A stretch of 64,000 nt of DNA from Cellulomonas sp. PhB143 (GTDB lineage Bacteria; Actinomycetota; Actinomycetes; Actinomycetales; Cellulomonadaceae). A program made the position numbers and the translations under genes. The notes beneath the pieces were generated by a model, which did no database searches, was not told where the DNA came from, and worked only from the letters and a program-made list of their open reading frames with translations. The stretch is from contig NZ_RKIJ01000011.1 in NCBI RefSeq assembly GCF_003752595.1, positions 55,322-119,321 on the forward strand, given 5' to 3'. Positions 57,891 to 64,000 of the stretch are shown piece by piece (within the stretch, counting starts at the first letter, position 1; each line of letters opens with the position of its first letter).

Positions 57891-59296
57891 GGCCCCCGTG
57901 GTGGCAGCCGTACTACGGGCTGCCGACGACCCTGCAGGTGGTCCTCTGGGCGCTGCTCGTCGTGGCGGTCCTCTCGATGCTGACGGTGGTGCTGCACGCG
58001 ACCGCGGCTGCGCGCGAGCGGCGGCGTCGTCCCCGCGGACCGGTGCCGGACGAGGCGGACTTCCTGTGGGTGCTCGTCGTGCCCGCGCTCGACGAGGAGG
58101 TGACCATCGCCGACTCCGTGGCGCGGCTGCGGGCGGTGCGCGCCACGCACAAGGTCGTGCTCGTCGTCGACGACGGCTCGACGGACGCGACCCCGCAGAT
58201 CCTCGCCGGTCTCGCCGGACCGGACCTGACGGTCCTGCGCCGCGACCTGCCGAACGCCCGCAACGGCAAGGCGGCAGGGCTCGACGACGCGTGGCGGTAC
58301 GTCGGCGAGCACGTCCTCGCCTCAGGTGCCCACGCGGGGTTCCCGCGGGACCGGGTGGTGGTCGGGGTGGTCGACGCCGACGGCCGCCTCGGGCTCGACG
58401 CGCCGGCGGCGGTCGCCGAGCACCTCGGCGACCCCGCCGTCGGCGGGGTCCAGCTCCTCGTGCGGATCTACAACCGCAGCACGTACCTGACGTGGGCGCA
58501 GGACGTGGAGTTCTCGGTGTTCGGGCACGTGTTCCAGCTCGGGCGGTCGTGGTTCGGGACGGCGAACCTGGGCGGCAACGGCCAGTTCAACCGGCTCAGC
58601 GCCCTCGACTCCGTCGTGGTCACGCGGGACCTGCCGCTGGGCGTCGACCGGGGGCCGTGGCGGGACCGGCTCACCGAGGACCAGGACCTGGGGGTGCGCC
58701 TGCTCCAGGCCGGCTGGCAGGGGCGCCAGACCACCCGGGCCGCCGTCGAGCAGCAGGGCGTCCCCCGGCTCGGTCGCCTCTACCGGCAGCGGACCCGCTG
58801 GGCGCAGGGCGGCTGGCAGGCCCTGTCCCTGCTGCGCGGGGTGCGCCGCACGCCCGGGGGCGCGGTCGCGCGGCTGGACGCCGCCGTCTACCTCCTGACG
58901 CCGCTGGTCCAGCTGGCGCTCGGCCTGGGCCTGGTCCTGGCCGTGGTGCTCGTCGTCTACCGGGTCCCGCTCTACACCCGCTACTGGCCGGTGGTGGTGT
59001 TCTTCGTCGCGCTCTCCTTCGGCCCCGGGCTGCTCGGGCTGCTGGCGCGGGGCAGCGGGCTGCGCGGCGTGCTGGGGGCGGTGCTCGGCGTCCTGCCGTA
59101 CACGCTGTACTCGTGGCTGGTGTATCCCGTCGTGGCGAGCGGGATGGTCCGCCAGGCCGTCGGGCGCACGAGCTGGGCGAAGACGGCGCGCGAGTCGATC
59201 CGGCCCGTGCCCTCGGGGGCCACGCCGTCGGGGGTTACGCCCCCGACGCGTCCTGGGCCTGCTGGCGCCGGTGACGGGCCACCAGGACCCGCGTGA
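57887..59296 (+). CDS. Processive-type family 2 glycosyltransferase, membrane-bound
   Basis: The 469-residue protein has one N-terminal membrane helix, a GT2 catalytic domain (about 60-330) and three or four C-terminal helices. The catalytic Asp residues lie in LVVDDGSTDATPQ, VGVVDADGRL and RLTEDQDLGVRLL, and QRTRWAQGGW is the (Q/R)xxRW motif of processive enzymes. It likely makes or exports a ManNAc/GlcNAc-containing polysaccharide with the upstream epimerase. The GTG overlaps the epimerase stop. The last 62 bases overlap the convergent DedA gene. Confidence 0.87.
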   Translation: MRPPWWQPYYGLPTTLQVVLWALLVVAVLSMLTVVLHATAAARERRRRPRGPVPDEADFLWVLVVPALDEEVTIADSVARLRAVRATHKVVLVVDDGSTDATPQILAGLAGPDLTVLRRDLPNARNGKAAGLDDAWRYVGEHVLASGAHAGFPRDRVVVGVVDADGRLGLDAPAAVAEHLGDPAVGGVQLLVRIYNRSTYLTWAQDVEFSVFGHVFQLGRSWFGTANLGGNGQFNRLSALDSVVVTRDLPLGVDRGPWRDRLTEDQDLGVRLLQAGWQGRQTTRAAVEQQGVPRLGRLYRQRTRWAQGGWQALSLLRGVRRTPGGAVARLDAAVYLLTPLVQLALGLGLVLAVVLVVYRVPLYTRYWPVVVFFVALSFGPGLLGLLARGSGLRGVLGAVLGVLPYTLYSWLVYPVVASGMVRQAVGRTSWAKTARESIRPVPSGATPSGVTPPTRPGPAGAGDGPPGPA

Positions 59297-59903
59297 GGAC
59301 GGGCGCGGCGAACACCGCGATGACGGCGACGAGGATGACGTCGAGGTAGGAGTCGACGAACTCGGCGACGCCGGGGATCGAGCCGAGCAGGTAGCCGAGC
59401 ACGATGAGCACGACCGTCCAGGAGACCGCCCCGACGGCGTTCCACGCGGAGAACGCCCCGCGGCGCATCCGTCCCACGCCGGCCGCGACGGGGGCGAAGG
59501 TGCGCACGACGGCGACGAAGCGTGCCACCGCGACCGTCGCCGCGCCGAACCGGTCGAAGAACTGCTGGGTCCGTTCGACGCTGTCGCGGCTGAAGAGGCC
59601 GGACTCGCGGCGCTCGAACACCGCGGGGCCGCCGCGCCTGCCGATCGTGTAGCCCAGCTCCCCGCCGAGCGTGGTGGCGAGCGCGACGACGAGCAGGACG
59701 AGCCACAGCGGCTGGCTGATCTTGCCGCTGACCGTCAGCACGCCGGTGAGGAACAGGAGCGTGTCGCCCGGCAGGAGGAAGCCGAGGAGCAGTCCGGTCT
59801 CGGCGAAGACGACGCCGCACACGATGGCGAGCGCTGCTACGCCGCCGCCGTCGAGCCAGGCCGCGGGGTCGAGCATTCCCGAGGTGGCGAGAGCGTGGTG
59901 CAT
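59235..59903 (-). CDS. DedA-family membrane protein
   Basis: The 222-residue multi-pass protein has the DedA hallmarks ETGLLLGFLLPGDTLLFLTGVL, GGELGYTIGRRGG and RFVAVVRTFAPVAAGVGRM with its conserved Arg and Pro. DedA/VTT proteins move lipids such as undecaprenyl phosphate across the membrane. ATG at 59903 has a weak ribosome site. Its C-terminal coding end overlaps the glycosyltransferase by 62 bases. Confidence 0.9.
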   Translation of the reverse strand: MHHALATSGMLDPAAWLDGGGVAALAIVCGVVFAETGLLLGFLLPGDTLLFLTGVLTVSGKISQPLWLVLLVVALATTLGGELGYTIGRRGGPAVFERRESGLFSRDSVERTQQFFDRFGAATVAVARFVAVVRTFAPVAAGVGRMRRGAFSAWNAVGAVSWTVVLIVLGYLLGSIPGVAEFVDSYLDVILVAVIAVFAAPVLTRVLVARHRRQQAQDASGA

Positions 59904-60114
59904 GGCGTGTCCGTTCGAGGAGGGCGTGGCGCGCGCCCCGTCGCGCGGTGCGGCCGGTCCCGGCCACCGGCCCGGGACGGTTCACCGTCTTTCGGGCCTC
60001 GTCGAGTCTACGCCTCTGGTTCGTCCGGTGCTAACGAGTATTCGCGGAGGGCGAAACCGGCGAGGAGGGCCCGTCCCCGACGTCCGTGGCCGACGCCTGG
60101 GACCGAGACCAGGG

Positions 60115-60187
60115 TGGGCCCCCCGGGGCTCGAACCCGGAACCTACGGATTAAAAGTCCGCAGCTCTGCCAATTGAGCTAGAGGCCC
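60115..60187 (-). tRNA. tRNA-Lys (TTT)
   Basis: The minus strand gives GGGCCTC paired with GGGGCCC (one T-G pair), D-arm GCTCAATTGGCAGAGC, anticodon loop CTTTTAA with TTT, and T-arm CCGGGTTCGAGCCCCGG, with discriminator A. It stands alone between the DedA and HesB-like genes, in gaps of about 210 and 260 bases that hold no other gene. Confidence 0.97.
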
Positions 60188-60445
60188 AGGACCCGGCGCG
60201 CGCGGCGCGGGACCCGGCGATCAGGCTACGGGATCGCCCGTCGGGCCGGAGAGCGCCCGGGACCGGGCGGCGGGTCACCGTAGGCCCTCGCTCCCGGCCT
60301 GTCACGTGCGGTCTTGCTGGGCGAGAGACACACCGCGGATCGGTGTCCAGGCTTGCCTCGGCGGCGCCGGGTTGGTTGGTTGGAGACGTCCGAGAGACCA
60401 GCGGGTCCGCCCCGCACGACTCACCCGGCAACGAGAGGAGCACTC

Positions 60446-60727
60446 GTGCTCACCATGACCGACAGTGCCAGCACCGCCGTGAACGACCTCGCCGCGCAGG
60501 CCGGGGTGCCCGACGGCGGCGGCCTCCGCATCGCGGAGTCCACCCCCGAGTCGGGCAGCTTCGAGCTCGCGCTCGTCCCGAGCCCGCAGCCCGACGACGC
60601 CGTCGTCGAGAACGGCGACGCGAAGGTCTTCGTCGCGCCGGCCACGGTGCCGACGCTCGAGAACCTCACGCTCGACACGGACCCGAACGCGCAGGGCCCC
60701 GCCTTCGTGCTCACGCCCCAGGCGTAG
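60446..60727 (+). CDS. HesB/IscA-like small protein without cysteines
   Basis: The 93-residue acidic protein resembles actinobacterial IscA/HesB-fold proteins: LTMTDSASTAVNDLAAQAG, GLRIAESTPESGSFELALVP and the DAVVENGDAKVFVAP segment followed by LENLTLD. True IscA proteins bind iron through three Cys; none is present here, so Fe-S carrier function is doubtful. GTG at 60446 follows GAGAGGAG by five bases. It ends before a strong convergent terminator. Confidence 0.78.
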   Translation: MLTMTDSASTAVNDLAAQAGVPDGGGLRIAESTPESGSFELALVPSPQPDDAVVENGDAKVFVAPATVPTLENLTLDTDPNAQGPAFVLTPQA

Positions 60728-60752
60728 CGCGCGCAGCGCACCCCAGAGGTCC

Positions 60753-60788
60753 CGACGGGCCGTCCGCCACCCGGCGGGCGGCCCGTCG
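60753..60788. terminator. Hairpin between convergent HesB-like and lipoprotein genes
   Basis: A 16-bp stem (60753-60768 with 60773-60788; one T-G pair) closes an ACCC loop. It lies between two converging stop codons and can serve both. Confidence 0.88.
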
Positions 60789-60822
60789 TCGTGCCGGCGA
60801 GGGCCGGCCGGGCTCGGCCGGG

Positions 60823-61587
60823 CTACGGGTGCGTGACGACGAGCGACCCGAGCCCGGCCGCGCTGCGCAGGTCGTAGTAGGGGTCCGACGTGTCCAGCCC
60901 GGGCGTCGTCAGCTCGGTCCCGGAGGAGATCCCCTGCGAGGTGTCGCCGAGGATGTCCGCCGTCCCGGCCCCGGCGGACGTCGTCCACCGCAGCCCCGCG
61001 TCGTCGGGCACCTGGATCGCCAGCGAGCTCAGGCCGGCGGTCTGCTCGAGGGGGACGACGCCGTCCGGCTCGCCGAGCAGCAGGGTGCCCGACGACGCCC
61101 CGTTCGCCAGCCGGAACCCCTCCAGCGTCGTGCCGGTCAGGTCGGCCTCGAGCTGCTCGACGCCCGCCTCGATCTCGATCGTCCAGTCGACGTCCGCGTC
61201 CAGGCGCACCGCGACCTGCCCGCCGTCGACGTCGAGGGCGTGGGTGCTGCCGACCGCGCCGTCGTCGCCGTCGACGGTGCTGAACGCCGGGTCGGACCTC
61301 GAGGCGTGGGCGGTCGCCGAGACCAACGAGCCGTCGTCGGCGTCCGTGGTGAAGGCCAGGGCCTTCGCGCCCCCGCGCACGAGCAGGTGCGCCGCGGTCT
61401 GCGACCCCGCGTCGACGGAGGCGCTGACGGTGTCGCCGTCCGGCCCGGCGCCGGCGGTGCCCGACGGGTCCGTGGCCGTGCGGTCCGCGCCCGCCGGGGG
61501 ACCGTCGTCGTCCGTGCATCCGGCGAGCAGCCCGGCGGCGAGGGCGGCGAGAGCCGCGCCCGTCGCGAGGGCGCTGCGGGTCCTCAC
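60823..61587 (-). CDS. Putative lipoprotein
   Basis: The 254-residue protein has a clear lipoprotein signal: basic start, hydrophobic core and lipobox LLAGC at about residue 24. The mature part is Asp/Ala/Gly-rich and strand-rich (WTIEIEAGVEQLEADLTG, SSLAIQVPDDAG), reminiscent of DUF4097-like beta-helix proteins but not assignable. The GTG overlaps the stop of the DoxX-like gene (GTGA), so the two are coupled. It should be anchored outside the membrane; function unknown. Confidence 0.78.
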   Translation of the reverse strand: MRTRSALATGAALAALAAGLLAGCTDDDGPPAGADRTATDPSGTAGAGPDGDTVSASVDAGSQTAAHLLVRGGAKALAFTTDADDGSLVSATAHASRSDPAFSTVDGDDGAVGSTHALDVDGGQVAVRLDADVDWTIEIEAGVEQLEADLTGTTLEGFRLANGASSGTLLLGEPDGVVPLEQTAGLSSLAIQVPDDAGLRWTTSAGAGTADILGDTSQGISSGTELTTPGLDTSDPYYDLRSAAGLGSLVVTHP

Positions 61588-62015
61588 GACTCGCGGCCCT
61601 CGGCGGCGCGCGCGACGCGCAGCGCCCACACGACGAGCGGGACCTGCAGCGGCAGGCGGCTCCAGGCGACGGCGGGGCGCATGGCGACCGAGCGCGCGTC
61701 GGGCCGGGACTTGAGGGCCATCGTCACGTTGCCCGGGAAGACGCCGACGAAGAGCGCGGCGGACGCGAGCCCGCCGAGCCGCCGGGTGCGGGGCAGTGCC
61801 ACGGCGGCCGCGCAGGCGAGCTCCGCGACGCCGCTGCCGTAGACCCAGGGGCGCGCGGGTCCGAGCGCCTCGGGGATCAGCGGGTCGAACGTGCGGGGCC
61901 GGACGAGGTGCAGGATCCCGGTCGTCGTGAGGGCGCCGGCCATGGCGAGGGCGGAGGCGTGCGTGCCTGCGCCGGAGCGTGGGGCGCGCGTACGTGTGCG
62001 GGAGGTGTGCGGCAT
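61584..62015 (-). CDS. DoxX-like membrane protein
   Basis: The 143-residue protein has four hydrophobic segments and the DoxX-like patterns GILHLVRPRTFDPLIPEALG, then VYGSGVAELACAAAVALP and FVGVFPGNVTMALKSRP. Related proteins take part in thiol or quinone redox processes, but the role here is unknown. ATG at 62015 begins with an Arg-rich tail. It overlaps the lipoprotein gene and is 51 bases from the M50-like gene on the same strand. Confidence 0.8.
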   Translation of the reverse strand: MPHTSRTRTRAPRSGAGTHASALAMAGALTTTGILHLVRPRTFDPLIPEALGPARPWVYGSGVAELACAAAVALPRTRRLGGLASAALFVGVFPGNVTMALKSRPDARSVAMRPAVAWSRLPLQVPLVVWALRVARAAEGRES

Positions 62016-62066
62016 GGGGTGACGGTAGCCCGAGGGCGGCGCGCCCGCAGGCAGCGCTGCGTGCGG

Positions 62067-62807
62067 CTAGGCAGGGGCGGCGGGCTCGAGGATCCACCAG
62101 CCGCCGAGCACCGCGGCCCCGGCCGTGACGAGGAGGAAGACCCCGACCCAGACGATCGCGGGGACGTGGGTGAGGCGCGCGAGGGCGTCGGCGTCCGAGC
62201 CGGGGGCGCGTCCGCCGGCGCGCTCCGCCTGCAGCTCGAGCACGGGGCGCACGGCGCCGAGCAGGAGGAACCAGGTGACGGCGTACGCCACGGCCGACTG
62301 CGCGTCGTCGTCCAGGAACCACGAGACGAGGACGAGGGCGGTGCCGCTGACGAGCACGGACCACAGCCCGAACCAGTTGCGGATCTGCAGCAGCAGCAGC
62401 GCGAGCAGCGCGACGAGCAGCCACAGGAGCCCGACGGCGTAGCCCTGCCGCAGCAGGGCGGCCGCGCCGAGGCCGACCAGGCCGGGCGCGACATAGCCCA
62501 CGAACGTCGTCACGACCATCCCGAGCCCGCGCGGCCGGCCGACCGAGACCGTCAGGCCCGACGTGTCCGAGTGCAGGCGGATGCCGCTCAGCCGGCGGCC
62601 GGTGAGCAGCGCGGCGACCCCGTGGCCGCCCTCGTGGGCGATGGTGACCAGGTGCCGTGCGACCCGCCAGACCGGGGTCACGAGCACGACGGCGGCGGCC
62701 ACCGCGGCCGCGGTGAGGGCGACGGCGGACGAGGGCGGGGCCACCGGGGTCGTCGCCGCGGTCCACACCTGCCCGACGACGTCGGCCACGTTCTCGAGGA
62801 AGCTCAC
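62067..62807 (-). CDS. M50B-like membrane metallopeptidase
   Basis: The 246-residue protein has about six membrane helices and the zinc motif HEGGH in VTIAHEGGHGVAALLTGRR, followed by the family's LSGIRLHSDTSGLT segment. This fits the Peptidase_M50B-like group of actinobacterial membrane proteins. A distal Asp/Asn-containing motif is not clearly conserved, so activity is uncertain. GTG at 62807 is the best start by domain position but lacks a good ribosome site. A family palindrome lies 35 bases upstream. Confidence 0.8.
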   Translation of the reverse strand: MSFLENVADVVGQVWTAATTPVAPPSSAVALTAAAVAAAVVLVTPVWRVARHLVTIAHEGGHGVAALLTGRRLSGIRLHSDTSGLTVSVGRPRGLGMVVTTFVGYVAPGLVGLGAAALLRQGYAVGLLWLLVALLALLLLQIRNWFGLWSVLVSGTALVLVSWFLDDDAQSAVAYAVTWFLLLGAVRPVLELQAERAGGRAPGSDADALARLTHVPAIVWVGVFLLVTAGAAVLGGWWILEPAAPA

Positions 62808-62842
62808 GCCGCCATGCAACCACGCCCGCGTCCGGACCCGGA

Positions 62843-62910
62843 CCCGCCGAGACGTCGAATTCGGCCCCTGGGCCGAGCGGACCAGGGGCCGAATTCGACG
62901 TCTCGGCGGG
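62843..62910. repeat. Intergenic palindrome, family copy 3
   Basis: A perfect 29-bp stem (62843-62871 with 62882-62910) closes a ten-base loop. The arms begin CCCGCCGAGACGTCGAATTC, as in copies 1 and 2, then continue GGCCCCTGG, unique to this copy. It lies in the 296-base divergent gap between the M50-like and helicase genes, where a simple shared terminator is not needed. A (GGCTGGCGGC) near-repeat follows directly. Nothing else is recognised in the gap. Confidence 0.9.
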
Positions 62911-63103
62911 CTGGCGGCGGGCTGGCGGCGGGTGGCCCTGGTCACATGGACGGTCCGCCGGGGCGCGTCCGTGAGAGGATGAAGACCTGGGGCAGCGCAC
63001 CTGCGCGCCCCGCGTCGTGGAGATCCCCCCGGATTGTCGTGCGGCGGACCCCGACCCCCGAGCAGCAGCGTCTGCTCCCACTGCCCCGAGAGGCTCTCTA
63101 CCT

Positions 63104-64000
63104 GTGACTTCCTTTGCCGACTTCGGCCTGCCCACACCCGTCGTGCGCGAGCTCTCGCGCCAGGGCATCGACTCGCCCTTCCCCATCCAGACCGCCACGC
63201 TGCCGGACTCCCTGAACGGCCGCGACGTCCTCGGCCGCGGCCGCACCGGCTCCGGCAAGACGCTCGCGTTCTCGCTGCCGCTGGTCACGCGGCTCGACCG
63301 CTCGTCGACGTCGCGCCAGCCGCGCCGCCCGCGCGCTCTCGTGCTGTGCCCGACGCGTGAGCTCGCCAACCAGATCAACGCCACGATGGAGCCGCTCGCG
63401 AAGACGCTCGGCCTGGTGACCACCACCATCTTCGGCGGCGTCGCCCAGTCGCGGCAGGTCACCGCCCTCAACGCGGGCGTCGACGTCGTCATCGCCTGCC
63501 CCGGACGGCTCGAGGACCTCCTCAACCAGAAGGTCCTCACGCTCGACGGCGTCGAGGTCACGGTGCTGGACGAGGCCGACCACATGGCCGACCTCGGGTT
63601 CCTCCCGGGCGTCAAGCGCATCATGGCGCGCACGCCGAAGGTCGGGCAGCGGATGCTCTTCTCCGCCACGCTGGACAACGGCGTCGACCAGCTCGTCAAG
63701 CTGTACCTGTCCAACCCGGTCCGCCACTCCGTGGACGACGCCGCCTCCGCCCCGCCGAAGATGACGCACCACATCCTGGCCGTCCGCGACGCGGACGCGA
63801 AGAAGCAGGTCGTCGAGGCCCTCGCCTCCGGCACGGGCCGGCGGATCCTCTTCATGCGCACCAAGCACCAGGCGAAGAAGCTCGCGAAGCAGCTCACGGC
63901 CGCCGGCATCCCCGCCGTCGACCTGCACGGGAACCTCGGCCAGGGCGCGCGCGAGCGCAACCTCGAGGCGTTCTCGAACGGCTCCGTGCGCGTCATGGTC
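63104..64000 (+). CDS. DEAD-box RNA helicase (5' part, runs off the window)
   Basis: The first 299 codons are open to the window edge. Helicase motifs appear in order: Q motif FPIQTATLPDSLNGRD, Walker A GRGRTGSGKT, PTRELANQ, CPGRLEDLL, Walker B VLDEADHM (DEAD), SAT in LFSATLDNG, and the start of the second RecA domain (RILFMRTKHQAKKLAKQL). It unwinds or remodels RNA using ATP. The GTG start at 63104 fits the conserved VTSFADFGLP beginning; the ribosome site (GAGAGG) is eleven bases away. The C-terminal tail is not visible. Confidence 0.93.
   Translation, partial: MTSFADFGLPTPVVRELSRQGIDSPFPIQTATLPDSLNGRDVLGRGRTGSGKTLAFSLPLVTRLDRSSTSRQPRRPRALVLCPTRELANQINATMEPLAKTLGLVTTTIFGGVAQSRQVTALNAGVDVVIACPGRLEDLLNQKVLTLDGVEVTVLDEADHMADLGFLPGVKRIMARTPKVGQRMLFSATLDNGVDQLVKLYLSNPVRHSVDDAASAPPKMTHHILAVRDADAKKQVVEALASGTGRRILFMRTKHQAKKLAKQLTAAGIPAVDLHGNLGQGARERNLEAFSNGSVRVMV

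Overview
The window is a gene-dense chromosomal segment from a high-GC Gram-positive bacterium. It has frequent GTG starts, four-base start/stop overlaps and -10 boxes of the TANNNT type lying 6-8 bases before the start codon (leaderless genes). Actinobacterial marker genes (BldC, DUF3073, DUF3151, the bacterial SCP-like protein beside purF, HMwFabG, a C50 carotenoid operon, SAM-IV RNA) place it in the Actinomycetota. The combination looks like Micrococcales (Cellulomonas/Cellulosimicrobium/Promicromonospora type), but genus is inference. No prophage, transposase or CRISPR array was seen.

Layout. 0-6 kb: SpoU methyltransferase, class II aldolase, and a sigma-factor partner-switching module (a PAS-GAF-SpoIIE phosphatase-ATPase hybrid flanked by two STAS anti-anti-sigma proteins), then DUF3151. 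6-12.6 kb: purine genes purA, a single-ORF PurD-PurC fusion, purS and purQ, followed by a double GNAT protein and a membrane protein; a perfect LexA/SOS box lies between purDC and purS. 12.6-17.4 kb: sulfur metabolism, with rhodanese-metZ leftward behind an S-box (SAM-I) riboswitch, and a cysteine-desulfurase-like gene plus an unknown gene rightward behind a SAM-IV riboswitch, sharing one intergenic region. 17.5-24.5 kb: a fatty-acid beta-oxidation-type cluster (MaoC hydratase, HMwFabG, thiolase leftward; TetR and acyl-CoA oxidase rightward) with a TetR-type palindrome between. 24.5-27.2 kb: APC permease, acylphosphatase and a DUF2599 protein.

27.3-40.6 kb: purL, CutC, SCP-like protein, a 1638-residue secreted nuclease/5'-nucleotidase, purF, purM, DUF3073 and bldC. 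40.6-43.4 kb: a DUF3618/holin-superfamily-6 pair and tRNA-Phe, tRNA-Asp and tRNA-Glu; the Glu and Asp tRNAs are separated by an oppositely oriented peptidase-E-like gene. 43.4-49.8 kb: galE and the six-gene operon crtE-B-I-Ye-Yf-Eb for a C50 carotenoid (decaprenoxanthin/sarcinaxanthin type), preceded by a perfect 32-base palindrome over its likely promoter. 49.8-59.9 kb: peptidoglycan LAS carboxypeptidase, MscS channel with a long acidic tail, SurE, PfkB kinase, glycerophosphodiesterase, UDP-GlcNAc 2-epimerase, GT2 glycosyltransferase and DedA. 60-64 kb: tRNA-Lys, a HesB-like protein, a lipoprotein, DoxX-like and M50-like membrane proteins, and the start of a DEAD-box helicase that runs off the window.

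How it fits together. Seven steps of de novo purine synthesis are encoded here in scattered units (PurF, PurD, PurSQL, PurM, PurC, PurA). The sulfur region couples two different SAM-sensing RNA classes to two divergent sulfur-handling operons. Structural signals not explained by genes include a family of three about 66-base intergenic palindromes with near-identical outer arms, at the window start, near 5.0 kb and near 62.9 kb.
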